64,000 nt of DNA. It comes from Ascidia mentula (taxonomy: Eukaryota > Chordata > Ascidiacea > Phlebobranchia > Ascidiidae). Positions 1 to 12,000 of this stretch are shown here, piece by piece. Made by a program: the position numbers and the translations under genes. Location of the stretch: contig OX387200.1 of the NCBI GenBank assembly GCA_947561715.1, forward strand, positions 14,386,501-14,450,500, read 5' to 3'. Position 1 is the first letter of the stretch, and every line of letters begins with the position of its first letter. The notes below the pieces were generated by a model. That model had not been told where the DNA came from. It made no database searches and saw nothing but the letters and a program-made list of their open reading frames with translations.

Positions 1-1
1 T

Positions 2-352
2 CATATCATTGATGAAAATGGTATTTATCCAGATCCTTCAAAAATAGAAGCGGTAGTGTCCATGAAACCTCCAAACGATATAACGGGATTGCGCAGGTTT
101 TTGGGTTTAGCAAATCAACTCGCTAAATTTGTTCCCCGTTTGGCAGACACATCTAAACCGTTGTGTGGACTGTTACAGAAGGATGAACCATGGCAACGGC
201 TTCGTCCACATGAAGAATCTTTTAAGGCAGTAAAAGAACTTCTTACGAGCGCTAACGTACTTCAACATTATGATCTTCAGGCTGAAACTGTCGTTTCTGC
301 TGATTCGTCATCGTATGGACTAGGGGCTGTTTTATTACAGCGAAGAAACTGA
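2..352 (+). pseudogene. Ty3/Gypsy reverse transcriptase to RNase H fragment
   Basis: The frame is open from the left edge of the window and ends in a TGA at 350-352. The peptide carries the connection between reverse transcriptase and RNase H typical of Ty3/Gypsy polyproteins: a PDPSKIEAV stretch, then LRRFLGLANQLAKFVP, and finally an RNase H start with VVSADSSSYGLGAVLLQ. RNase H stops abruptly after about 20 residues, and the next reading frame already resembles the end of an integrase, so most of RNase H and integrase appears deleted. The upstream part lies outside the window. Family assignment is from remembered motifs; the deletion is read directly. Confidence 0.85.
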
Positions 353-711
353 TGGGAAGACGGTTGAAGACGACAATTCCGTGTTGGACGTCGTCCCTTG
401 TCCCTAACTGGTCTTATTTATCGAGTTTCAGAGCTAAAGATCTCGAAATCAAGAAAAATCAAAAGCAAAATTACGACAAGCGACATCGGGTACGGCCTCT
501 TCCTGAACTATCCCCGGAAACGTACGCTTGGATCGGTGGAGAGGAAGGCATTGTACGTTCTCAAACCTCACTTCCTCGCTGTTACATCGTCGATACCGCA
601 AACCGGTCATTGCGACGTAACCGTCGACACATACGACCGATTCCAGAACAACGTGAACTACGTACGCGTTCCGGTCGGTTGGTAAAACCACCCGTTCGTC
701 TGGACTTGTAA
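353..711 (+). pseudogene. Ty3/Gypsy integrase C-terminal remnant
   Basis: A short open frame following directly on the truncated RNase H piece, in a different frame. It contains a lysine- and arginine-rich KNQKQNYDKRHRVRPL segment, common just after the integrase core of Gypsy elements, and ends in a basic tail (RRNRRHIRPIP, then TRSGRLVKPP) of the kind that closes Gypsy polyproteins next to the polypurine tract. No DDE catalytic core is present. Probably the 3' end of the element after an internal deletion; not functional. Confidence 0.7.
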
Positions 712-741
712 TTCCGATTCTGCATTTTGAGGAAAGGGGGA

Positions 742-934
742 TGTAGTGTGTTTCACATGAGTGTATGTACAACGTGGTAGTGTCACGTGATCCCCTCTTA
801 TATAAGTGTTCACCTGTGCCGTCAAGGGCATTCTATTGCAACATACGTTAGTGTGCACCGCTGTTCCGTTCCGTTTATGTTGTGTAATAAACTACAACAA
901 CACATACATTCTTTGCCATCGCGACTTTTTAACA
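742..934 (+). mobile_element. Probable 3' LTR of the Gypsy element
   Basis: A purine run (GAGGAAAGGGGGA, 729-741) ends the internal region and looks like a polypurine tract. The next bases begin TGTAGTG, and a matching TAACA end is found near 934, giving a 193-bp LTR with TG...CA ends. Inside are a TATATAAG box near 799 and an AATAAA at 886-891, in the expected promoter and polyadenylation order. The 5' LTR and both target-site duplications cannot be checked because the element runs off the left edge, so the right boundary is approximate. Confidence 0.55.
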
Positions 935-2356
935 TATAAACCTCCCTTGGTCGCTGTGTATTTTATAATTTGTTTTTCCCCTGTGTTGTTATCATTACCA
1001 CAGGCAACTCTGTTAGGCTGCTAATAACAGTTTTTTTTTTTGAACAAAGCACATGACATTGATCAGGAGTCTCTCATTACTGGTCAGAGTAGGTATTTTA
1101 TACAGTCCGCTATAGTTGAAGGGCTTTATGAGAAAAGGAATTTTGCGTGTGAAATGTAATTTGCAGTTATTTTGCCTAAACGCAAATCTTCAACAATGCA
1201 TTTATTGACACCCAATGTAATTAGAGAGTGATATAAAAATAAGTCGCTTGTTGAAACTTATACCATTGCAGTTGGACACGCAGAAAACCACTGTTGATAT
1301 TTAATTAACCTACGGCCCAAAGCATGCTGGTATTCAAGCTCATGACCACGTTTTGTGACGTCTGGTCACTTGCGAAGTTGAGGCGATAATTGGGCCTAGC
1401 AGTCACGTGCTGCTTCTTCGGACTTATTCTCCAATGATTTGAAAGCTCATGGGTTGAGATGTGTGTGCGATAAAAAAACGCGTCCTCATCACGCGACTGC
1501 AACATTCTAATATGAGCGTTTAGTCTTTCCTGCTCCTGACTGCGCAGTGAAACCTTCATTCGAGACAACTGCGTTGTAGGTTTTTTATCATTTAGCGAAA
1601 CATCGTGAAATGTCTTTCGCACGAAACAACATAACTTACTTCCATGATACGACAGTCAAGCGATTGACGCATATGAATTTGAATACAGACAATACAATTA
1701 CTGCAAACACTTGGTTTCGGGAGAACTTTAACAAACCTCACAACTTCCGTCAAAAACCTTGGAATGCGTTGTCTTGCGAGAATATTAATTGAGATCAAAG
1801 TAAAAGGTTATAACTACATCTCTGCTTGTAAAATCGACAACCATAATTTGGACAAAGGGAGTCACAATAAGATGGAGCAAAATTGACTACTTCAAAGCAT
1901 TAAAAGGCCTACTGTTCAAGTTGCGTTACGTGCCTCTTAGCTCCCAGTTAAGAGAATGCAAAAGGGGCTCGTTGAGTTCATTGAAATAAAAACTATAACT
2001 TGCCTGGCTGGAAATAACTCATTATAAGAATACAATAAAATTATACAAAATAGTTTCCTTTGTCAAATGGCCGAACTGTTTGCGTATTTAATTTTAATAA
2101 GCTTGAGCGTCACGTCCGCTGTAAAAGACCATTGAAATTGTATCTGAACCAAAACGCGAACCACGTGATACGCTACGTTAGACAACAACATCGAAGGACC
2201 GGTGAGCGAACGAAAAGAAAAAAAGGATTGCGTGAACACAGCACGCTCACAACACACACGTTTGTCAAATGCGCTTATACTGGTTGAAGTGTACACGTTG
2301 GTAGGGAGGCAAATGTATATGACAGGCTCTATTTTTGTAATGCATTAAGTCTGCAG
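935..2356. other. Spacer and 5' flank of the kinase-Sushi gene
   Basis: Apart from the weak minus-strand frame at 1305-1559, no coding signal is convincing here. The right end has a good splice acceptor (AAGTCTGCAG, ending at 2356) just before the first coding exon of the kinase gene. The first exon therefore seems to be spliced to an upstream leader, either a 5' untranslated exon I cannot place or a trans-spliced leader as used in tunicates. Confidence 0.4.
1305..1559 (-). CDS. Possible terminal exon of an unrecognised small gene
   Basis: An open frame on the minus strand with an ATG at 1559 and a stop at 1305, about 84 residues. The peptide is hydrophilic and well mixed in composition (SQEQERLNAHIRMLQ, then DEDAFFYRTHISTHEL), unlike most random AT-rich frames here. 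A possible splice acceptor (ACAACGCAG) lies just upstream, near 1570, and an AATAAA on the same strand lies about 100 bp after the stop (1199-1204). I recognise no domain. It could be a genuine short gene, the last exon of a gene with unseen exons, or chance. Confidence 0.3.
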   Translation of the reverse strand: MKVSLRSQEQERLNAHIRMLQSRDEDAFFYRTHISTHELSNHWRISPKKQHVTARPNYRLNFASDQTSQNVVMSLNTSMLWAVG

Positions 2357-2413
2357 TTGTCAGGATGGATACAATGCAATAATGAAGGCCTTCATAATTT
2401 AATTTTGCAACAA

Positions 2414-5400
2414 ATGGATGCTACTCGACATCAACAGACTGGTGTACATAAAAAGGTACACGTTTTCAAAAATAACGAGCTATCCGGAGATGAAGCAATA
2501 GGCCATGGTGGGTTTGGTCACGTCGTTCATAGAGTATGGGATCGGTATCAAATAGACGTGGCTGAAAAGCAACTCGTACAATACAGCACAGACAGGTAAA
2601 TGCTATGTAAAATATTTCTGTAGGTATTTCTATTTCTTTTTTGTTGTTTGGATATACGAAAGAATGATGTTTAAAGTAACGTTTGTCATACGAAGGGAAC
2701 AAACTGATTTAAAGCAAGAAGCAGACTTGCTCGCGAAAATTCAACATGAACACGTGGTAAAGTTATATGGGATCAGATTTACGGACGGTCGGAATTTCTG
2801 CCTTGTTATGGAATATATGAAGTACGGCTCGTGCACCACGTTTTTTGAAGAGAACCGGTTTAAAAAAGATACAATGCCTCTAAAACATCGAATCGCCGTA
2901 CAGGTTAGCTAAATTGGTAGGCTATATATTGTATGAAGTATGTGAAAGGAAATAAAGTTCCAGAGTTAACAGGTAGCGAAAACAATGTCCTTTCTACACG
3001 GAATATTCCCGAAACGGATCCTACACTTGGATTTGAAATCGGCTAATGTGTTGTTAGACAACAAACTTAATGTGAAGGTTAGAAAACACATTTCCACATG
3101 ATTTGTTCTCTCAAAGAACGCGAATTATTGACGATTAACATTGTACTAATTAGATCTGCGATTTCGGGCTTTCCGTTCTGCGTACCGTCAGTCGCATCGC
3201 ACAGCAGTCGGCAGGTAAGGTGATGTTGTGTGAGTAAACATCTTTGAGTATCGCACGTTATCCCGAGCAAATGTGAGGAAATGACTTGTTTGTGCAAAGG
3301 AAATTACCTGCGTGGGCTCATGCGTATGTAACTAAATATCGCCCACGTATTATACGTTATCCACCTAAAGTAACAAGTATTGCTTGTTTAACAACAGAAC
3401 TATTTCTTAATTGCGGTAGTTGCAACTCAAATAAGGATGCGTCCCAACATATTTCATGGGAACAGGTCGTTATAGTCACCTTATTATTCAAGTGATTGAT
3501 TATAAACACTCTTTTCACACGCCAAGAACGTAAAAGCACTTTGAAGCGTTCGCAATACAATGATCGGATGCAGCGAAAAGGATTTATTAAACCATAACAA
3601 AGTAGGAAAGAATAACGCTGAGCATATGCTTACGTACCATTTTTCAACCATTGTCACGCATGCCCTGTGTTGTGCGCTCCTGCACTTTTAGGATCACAAC
3701 TACAATGGATATGAATGAGTATAGAATCAAACAACATAAAATACGTTTGATTTATAACAACTTGAAGTAGATTACACCAAATAGAAAAGACAACAAAGCT
3801 ATATAGGCTAATCATTATAAGCAAACGTTTCGAACACTGCTGTGCCCATCATCAGTGCTATGACAACTAACTGAGTTGCGACCAAGCGCCCACAAAAGCA
3901 TGCAAGAAAATCCAAAGACAAGCAAAAAAAACAGAACTGACTTATAGCTGTTATCACGAGTGATAGTTCGTTCCTACTTTTTTTATCCTGTCATACAGGC
4001 ACCTCAAAGGGCATAGGTGGCACAGTGACGCATCTCGCTCCAGAGCACCTTGAGTCAAGTAAATGCAAACCATCTACAAAATCAGACGTGTACAGGTATT
4101 CGCATATACTACAGGTAAATATTGGGTTGGCAAAAACAAACCGTTTTTTTTTTTTTTGTAGTTTTGGAATCTTTGTTTGGGAGCTGATGAGTGAAACACC
4201 ACCCTATAAACGTATGCTTTTACTTTATACGAACTAAGAAATGGCCGATTGGGTGTAAATTTAACAACTTTTTACTTTTTGCTACAGACGCACTGAACAG
4301 CAGCACTTTAATGCAACAGGTAATCAATGGAGAACGACCCGACCTCAACAAAATCCCCCAAAACTGCCCTCATCAGATTCATGATTGCATGATTGAATCA
4401 TGGGACAAGGAAAAAGGAAAGAGACCCGAATTCGCCGGTAAGTCTACAGCGACTGGAATGTTTTCTGTTTCATGCCCGTACATTTTATAAATCGCTAAAA
4501 GCAAATGTGCGAGTAAGTGCGATAATTGTATATAAACACAAACGTCAATAGACAGACTCATCTTATTTCAGAAATCTGGGAGAGAATCACACCTATTCCT
4601 TTTGATAACATCGATCGACTGGTAACAGAGCTTTTGCTATCTCTGGTAAATGAAAGGGTTTTTATCGTTTACATTTGTACAAGACTTGACGCTATATATT
4701 TCGTCGCAGAATGTGCGCTATAGCCAATTAACAGCAACGCACTCGTCAATGCCAACTAACGTGAACCGTCGAGATGGTGTTCGCTGGCCTGAACCGAACT
4801 GTAGATCTGAGGGAATTTGGTGAATACAAGTGGTAAAACGACCAGGCAAAATAAATAAAATCCCTTTTGTGCAGTGCAAGCTCCTTCAGTTTGGAAGACA
4901 GCGAGGTTCAGACGCATGTAAAACAACCTTTATCTCCTCAAGCGACAATATTTCCTGATGGAAGAATAAACTCTATGGATTCCGGCAACGAAAGTTACGG
5001 CTCCTCGTTACCCGCTGGCCCATCGACCAGCGAAGACTTGCCCCCAGTCTACGTTTCGGATGAAGCTCAGTTGTTGTCTCGTGTAGAGGCTAGCATGCCC
5101 GGTAACGCCAAATAAATTAGGATGATAATAACCGAAAAATATAAGTCATTGTTTACTTTAATAAGGAGAAGAGAACAGCGAACACATTGGAAATAAGCGG
5201 TATGCGTGTCGAAGAACTGTAATTGCTGGTGGTATCTTGGTGTTGCTTGTGGGACTGGGCGTGGCCGGCATTTTGTTGTATCTCAAATACAAAAGCCAAG
5301 GTAAAAAACTGTGCATGTCACCACATGCATAGTAAAAATTAGTTAAAGCTATATTTTTAAAATATGAACTGCAAATGGGATTATTGCAAGCTACCGTGAA

Positions 5401-8179
5401 ATCTGGTGGCTTTGATGTATAAACTTTAAATACATTCCCTATTATACATCATAGGTTGCAAATTTTCAGACATAATAATGTAATTATATAGGTGTTGCGC
5501 TTGCAGCACCAGACTTGTAGTAATTGTATTAATCAAATAAAATTTGAAAATCTTACAATTAAGAATTCGACTCTGTGTCTGGAGAAACTGTACGATACAA
5601 CACATAAATTATTTATTGAATAAACCACTTGCATGTTTTAGGGCCGTGCAAGGTTCCATCCCCTCTCAGTACTTACGACACTATCACGTGTAAACCGCCC
5701 TTGCCAGCGCAAGCCACGCAAACCCATTCCGGAACAGTGTGTAGCGTCACGTGTCAGACCGGGTACGGTATCTTGAACGGAAGTTCACAGCTGGCTTGCC
5801 TTTCTGGTACATGGAACGAAACGGAGCCGACTTGCTCGAAATGTAGGTAGCAATCAATTTTATACAATAACGTATTATAAATTTTAATAAGACAGCTAGA
5901 ATGAAATACTTTATTCGTAGATTAATTTTTTGCTTGCGGAAACGGCGACGATAAAAGTCGTTTACGATACTGCGAGTGTATGCATAGAAGTTCCCCTCTC
6001 GCTTAGTTCTGTATCAATTGCAAAACCTCCTTCAGCAAGTTGCTGCAGACAATTGTATACACACTGATTCGATCAGTGCTGCTGGTGACTGAAGAGGGTT
6101 TTATCGGCTAGCTAGCCAGACACTATCCCAATTACCTGTCACTTTGAAGTTTACTATGATGCGTTCGGTATCAAACTAGTTAGGCTACGAGGTAACGGAA
6201 ACGAATCACGTTTTTTTAACGGACATTTATTCACATACGCATCTTTGCAACTGAACTGAAGTATTTATTCAAAAACGTTTAAATATTTGCTGTAAGATAA
6301 AACCATTTTGTTGCAGTGGGAATATGTCCGATACTGCACAATCCAGCCAACGGAGGCTCGGTACAGTGCACTAACAACTTTTATGAAACGTCGGTCTGTA
6401 CGTTTTCTTGTCCTGAGGATTACCATTTGCGTGGTGGCTCGGGCTCGACTTCCTCCACCAAGTGCGACCGAGACGGAACTGGTGGTGTGACGTGGGATGC
6501 AGCCGTACCATATTGTGAAAAATGTACGTCGCCACAGCTTTGTTAAAAATGCCGTTTGGTACAAATCCATATAAAGTGCGTGCAACGCAGTAGGAAATGA
6601 TTGTTGTTGTTTAACGGACATCTTAGCGGCCAATGACATCAACTTGCGAAGGAAACCAATTCGGTTTTGTCTGTTGTTTTGTAGACACTTATAATATGTC
6701 GTACAGTGATTTCAGCGGAACGATTTTGTCCCCGCGCTGCTTTGGTGCAACAAATGTTTTGTTTTAAAATTTAAAAACGGAACCAACTTTTTCCTCAGAT
6801 TCCACCTGTGTCCCATTGGGAAATCCTCCGACTGGAAAGTACGATTGCTCGCCCACTCAGGGGAATACCATGTACAACAATGGCACTCTGTGTAACCTGA
6901 ATTGCTCTCCCGGTTACGCGGTGGACGGTAATAACGCCGTTTTGTGTAAGGGGGACGGAACCTGGAATAACACAAAGCTCTTCTGCCAACAAAGTACAGT
7001 GATTTTAGAATTTGGTAGATCATGTTGCTGCTAATAAATTACTGCTTCAGGTAGAGATTACCTACAATAATAGGAGATTGTTTGTAATGACTTGATAGTC
7101 GCGGAATCGTCACATTGGACCAACTAGCCTATACACACGGCACTAAATAAGTATTTCCCAAAAGCATAAAGGCATGTAGATAATGCCTAAAACTCATGCT
7201 CACTGAAGCGAAAATACATTCGACCTTTTCATCGCCTTTCCCCTTGAAGACAAACCCAACATAACTCTTTACTCCTTTGACTGAGTAGGTTGGTTATAAT
7301 ACAGTACACGGTTCCTCTTGGACCACGTTTGTTCGTTTTCTGTTTCGTGGGGCGATAAACAGGCTGACTACATGCGCCACAGCTTTCTTATCTATTTCAG
7401 CTTGCCAGAAAATCGCCGTCCCCACGAACGGAGGAGTACACTGCAAGCACAAAAATTTTATCGGCTCGGTCTGTTCATTCACATGCAACACCAATTTCAC
7501 AATGCTAGTAAGTCATATGTTTCTATTAGACTAAAACAGTCATACATTCGGGTGCCTTTGTTAAAAAATGTTATAAACCTAGAATACATAGTCGATACAC
7601 AATTTGTGATAGCTGGGCAAAATGATATTGTTTTGAAGGGAGTTCTTCGAACGACTTGTGAAAGGAACAGTAAGTGGACGAATAAGCCAGTTAACTGTAT
7701 TTGTCCTACATGTCGCGGTGGTTCCAAATGCCAGTTCATCAATACTTGGAAGGATGCCGTGGCTCTCTTGAATCATACCTATGACCTAACCCCTCCAAAG
7801 GTAATTTGCGATTACATGTAGTGAAGCCATCACAGTATTCTTTACTTCCAGCATATTTAGCAACTTAAACGAGCGAAGTAACTCTAATCGCGCTACTTCA
7901 CAGTGCTGGTGAGTTTTTAAACTTGCGTTTGTATGACAGACATCGTTTACGACGACGTACGTGGGACACAAAGTTGTATGTACGAACCCACAGGCACCGG
8001 GCAGTCCTAAGTCGTGCATATGCAGGGACGCAGAGTCACAAAAAGGAAGACAATGCAACAAACAGGGCTCTCAGTATGAGAACTGCAGACAAAGCCTTTC
8101 CACTCTCTTTTCTTTGATGGCTTTCCAAGGCTCGTACCCACTGCCATGTGACGCAAACATGATGCCGCCAAACTGTTAA
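2414..8179 (+). CDS. RIPK-like kinase fused to a TM helix and four Sushi (CCP) modules
   Basis: Seventeen coding exons: 2414-2595, 2696-2903, 2973-3077, 3154-3214, 3999-4095, 4162-4211, 4288-4437, 4572-4645, 4710-4819, 4875-5101, 5166-5300, 5642-5842, 6317-6523, 6799-6993, 7401-7507, 7639-7800, 7940-8179. Phases close, giving 836 residues. Residues 18-310 are a kinase domain with all key motifs: glycine loop GHGGFG (30-35), VAEK lysine K52, C-helix E69, HLDLKSAN (148-155), DFG (168-170), APE (199-201). The style is that of tyrosine-kinase-like RIPK proteins. A Ser-rich linker precedes one hydrophobic helix (439-461) with basic residues on its N side (KRYACRR), and no signal peptide. Residues about 467-720 are four cysteine-patterned Sushi modules with NxS/T sites, then a cysteine-containing tail. 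The predicted topology is type II: kinase in the cytosol, Sushi outside. Function is inferred to be signalling or immune sensing. Confidence 0.8.
3827..3855 (-). ncRNA. Hammerhead-like core motif (copy A)
   Basis: Read on the minus strand: CTGATGA, one T, a hairpin GGGCAC-AGCA-GTGTTC with two wobble pairs, then GAAACGTTT. This is the order of the hammerhead ribozyme catalytic core (CUGAUGA, stem II, GAAA). It lies in intron 4 of the kinase-Sushi gene. Flanking stems I and III are not convincing, so activity is doubtful. Similar cores occur at the ends of Penelope-like and other retroelements. Confidence 0.35.
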
Positions 8180-9054
8180 TAGAACTTTATTTTATGCTGG
8201 AAACAGTAACCGGACTACGAAAGTTTGTTCCTGCTGAATTAACCACGAATTCACAGAACTGACTAAGACATTTTTTCTATTACCGGTATCCTGCGACCAA
8301 CACTTCTACACAAATCTATACAAAGCCAACTCCCCCACAAATTCGAGGAGACCTTGCCACAAAAAGGGAACGACTTTTTTTAAATACTTTCTGCTCTTCC
8401 TGCCTAGAAAAACCTACCTTAAAAACTAACACATGAGAACTCAAAACATAAACGATTGTTTGTTAAGTGCAGTGGGTTGGCTACATGTACGTCTTGAAGT
8501 TTTATAACAACAAAGCAGTATACACATTCTCTACAAATATGTATAATTTTGACATAGGGGGTGCTTCCGGTTTATAAGACTTAGTAATTACGAATACATT
8601 TCTGAGTGGTTATAACCACTATGGTTTAGTGGGTGCAAGCTTATTCAAAATATTTTGGTGTCGCTCCATGCTCACTTACAGCTACGAATGTGGGTCGCTC
8701 TATTTAATCGATAACTGAAATATCTCCTGTTCAGTCGTTGTTGCTACTTTTGCATAATTAGTTGTTTAGCTATAAAATGTTCTTCGCTAATTTTTTTATA
8801 TCAAAGTTGTATTGTAATAAAAGTAGTGAATTTCCCTTAATTTTTTTCTGCTTGTATATTTTCATCGTGGTTTGCAAGCGCTAGACAAGGCAATAGTAGA
8901 TCTATATTTGAACTTTGGACACCGCAAAAACGAACGGAAAACGGCGAAACATGAAAACCAAAAATTCATGACGTTATGAGACCGTTCATTGCGATGTTGA
9001 AACATTAATCCGGAAAAGAGATGTCGGAAAATGAAAAAAAAGTTCGACGCCAGT
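8180..9054. other. Convergent 3' spacer
   Basis: Lies between the stop codons of the convergent kinase-Sushi and NDUFS2 genes. AT-rich, with no coding frame I would defend. It presumably holds both 3' untranslated regions; only the plus-strand AATAAA near 8816 is clear. Confidence 0.4.
8816..8821 (+). terminator. Candidate polyadenylation signal
   Basis: AATAAA on the plus strand, 637 bp after the stop of the kinase-Sushi gene, and the clearest such signal before the convergent NDUFS2 gene. A long 3' untranslated region is implied if it is the one used. Confidence 0.3.
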
Positions 9055-12000
9055 TTATCGATCCACCTCCCCAAACACAACATCAAGGGTTCCTGAAATG
9101 TACACGCAACGTCAATTGACGTAACATTTGGGTAAGCAGTCGAACACATCAGCAAATATTTATTTTTTAAGCAGTCAAATGTATCTGAAATGGACCTAAC
9201 GCCCCAACGCAAAACTTATGATGTAATTCCTGCGGGCTTCTGTAAAATTGATGAACTCACCAATTAATGCGACAATATCAGGAAGCTGTAGTCCAGGTGC
9301 GATATGTTCCAAGCAGGCCTAAAAATGTCTGCATTAGGACAATAATTTGGTGATAAAGTTATGAAAGAATGCTACTTACGAGATGAGCGAATCCAGGAGC
9401 CTTGATTTTGCATCTGTACGGTTTACTGGTGCCATCTGATACAAGGTAAACTCCGAATTCACCCTGTCACCACAATCCACGTTATTATTTACAATTTCAT
9501 ATGGCCAGGAATTGCGAACGTCACAAGTGCAACAAACACAGGAAGTAAAATAATCAGAAAATCATTTTAAACTTTAACTAAATTTACCTTTCGTTTACAA
9601 AAGTGTTTGGATTATTTTGTTAAAGCCAAATATGTTGCTTGGAGCTAAGGCTGGGAATATAATATGCTAAAATGCAAAGCTTGCCTTGGGAGCCTCCACA
9701 GCCGTATAAGTGGCCCCTGCAGGAACTTGGTAACCCTCAGTGAAAAGTTTAAAGTGGTGAATTACAGACTCCATTGAGTCCTGAAATAAAAAAATACATC
9801 ATTTTGCGAAAAAAAAATTAATGCAAATTGAGACATTACTTTCATTTGCGCCCTGGAGGGTGGAGAGATCTTATTGTCGTCAACCTTTATTTCACCAGGT
9901 GGCATCTTGTTCATGCACTGGTGGATAATGCGGAGGGACTGTCGCATTTCTTCAACTCGGCACATGTACCTAAAGAAGGTTGATTTATAATGTTGCGGAG
10001 AATCTCATACTTTTCGTCTTAGCAGAGACCTTCTAATTACGTCAAAGTTGGGGTCCGGGGACCCCCTGTACTAAGTTCTAACGGTCTTTTGATAAATGTG
10101 CTCCCCCAAATTTTAAATCGGGCATGTTACGTCACAGTGCGCTCATCCATATTTTAAGGCCTATGTAAGCAATTCATCAATCTCCCAGCGTGCTTGTTCC
10201 AGCAAAGTTGCCGCGAAACAATCACAACGCTTTACGGAGCCCTGGGTGAGAACCAGTGTTAAAATAAGTGAAGCTAACAGTTTATTATATTTTGCTTGTT
10301 TATAACCCGTATAAAAATAACATTATTCTTATCGCGATAATTACCTGTCAAACGTGTCACCACGTGATCCAATAGGAACATCAAACTCGACCTGGTCATA
10401 AACGTCGTAGGGTTGTGTTTTGCGCAAATCCCATTTGATTCCCGACCCACGTAAAATAACACCACTGTGAACAAACAAGAAAAAATATATATAAATAACA
10501 CACATTTGGTTTTGGTTTCGTAAATTAGCAGCTTTGATATTTGTCTTCCTGAACACGTAGTACTGGAATGTTTGAACAATTTAAGCAGTTTAGTTGCATT
10601 TTTTTCCATATTCGGAGTAGGTTTTAGCAAACGAAGGTTGGTAACTTTCATGCAAGTTACCTGCATCCCCAAGCCAATGCTTGTTGCGCGGTGATGACAC
10701 CAATATCAACAGTACGCTGCCTCCAGATGCGATTTTCTGTCAGCACCTGTGTTTAAAACGCAAACGTTTACAACACGTATGTAGGTAATCTGTATGACAT
10801 ATATTCAAAAGTAGATAACAAATTAAATAAAAACACTTTTTACTCATATAAATCGTTACTCATTCTCGCGAGGTTCGTGCGTAAACTTGTTGCTTTCCTT
10901 TTTGGCACTTTTTATCAAACAAAGCAAAACTACATGCACAACAAAACAAGATGTGGCGTATAACAACGGTTTGCAACAAACCAAACCTCTTCCATCTCGT
11001 CTATTCTGGCTGAAAACCTGATCGCCCAATCGTAAATATCGTCCATTAGTCCCAGCGGCAGGTCTTGACTCACACCTCCAGGTCTCACGTAAGCTGCGTG
11101 CATTCTTGCTCCGCTTACCCGCTCGTAAAACTCCATCATCTGAAACAAATGAAATTAATTTTTAGTTTCGAGGTCTGCCATGGAAGTGATGTGCAAAGAT
11201 GGAAGGTTTTTACCTTTTCTCTTTCTTCGAAGAGCCAGAAAAATGGTGTCATGGCACCCACATCTAACGCATGAGTGGTGATGCCCATTATGTGGTTGAG
11301 GATGCGAGTTTGTTCCGCGAAAAAAACTGCAATGCAAGAGAGAAATTAGACACCATCACACAATGGTGCCAGTCGCCAGTTCGAATACAGAAGCAAACAC
11401 GTTTTTGCAGCCAAGACTCGTTTGGAGCGCTTTATAAGGGAAATTTATACATGCAAAGTGTTTTTACCTCTAATCCATTGAGCACGAGGGGGAGCTGTTA
11501 TGCCAAGTAGTCGTTCAATTGCAAGTGAAAATGCTTGTTCATTAACCATCATGGAAACATAGTCAAGTCGGTCAAAATAGGGCAAAGCCTGCACAATTTA
11601 AGAGTTTAAACAAACATTTGCTATTTTTTCAATTTAGATTTATATACCTGATTATAGGTTTTGTATTCAATCAACTTTTCAGTGCCACGGTGAAGCAAAC
11701 CAATATGGGGATCGGCACGTACAACAATCTACAACAAAAAGTGATTAGATATTTTGCATGTTGGCTTGCTTTGTTAGGTTTTTATACAGCAATAACGAAA
11801 AGACAAACTAAACAGTTGTTTCAAATGACTTCATTAAGGTACCATGGACCATAGTGAATGATGCATTACCTCTCCAGTCATTTCAAGAATTAATCTCAGC
11901 ACACCATGGGCAGCTGGGTGCTGTGGTCCAAAGTTAACTTGCATTGTGTCAAGTTTGCCAAAATCAGTTCTGTTTTTTATTTTGACTGGATCTGCAAAAA

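Noticed and set aside
7318..7821. A 167-codon plus-strand frame running through the fourth Sushi region
   Set aside because: Its first half reads exon 7401-7507 in the wrong frame. Splicing 7507 to 7639 restores the Sushi cysteine pattern, so only its second half is coding.
10041..10066. GC-rich palindrome GGGGTCCGGGGACCCC, with similar GGGGGACCCC words near 30230 and 33222
   Set aside because: The shared word is too short and the flanks do not align, so a repeat family is not supported.
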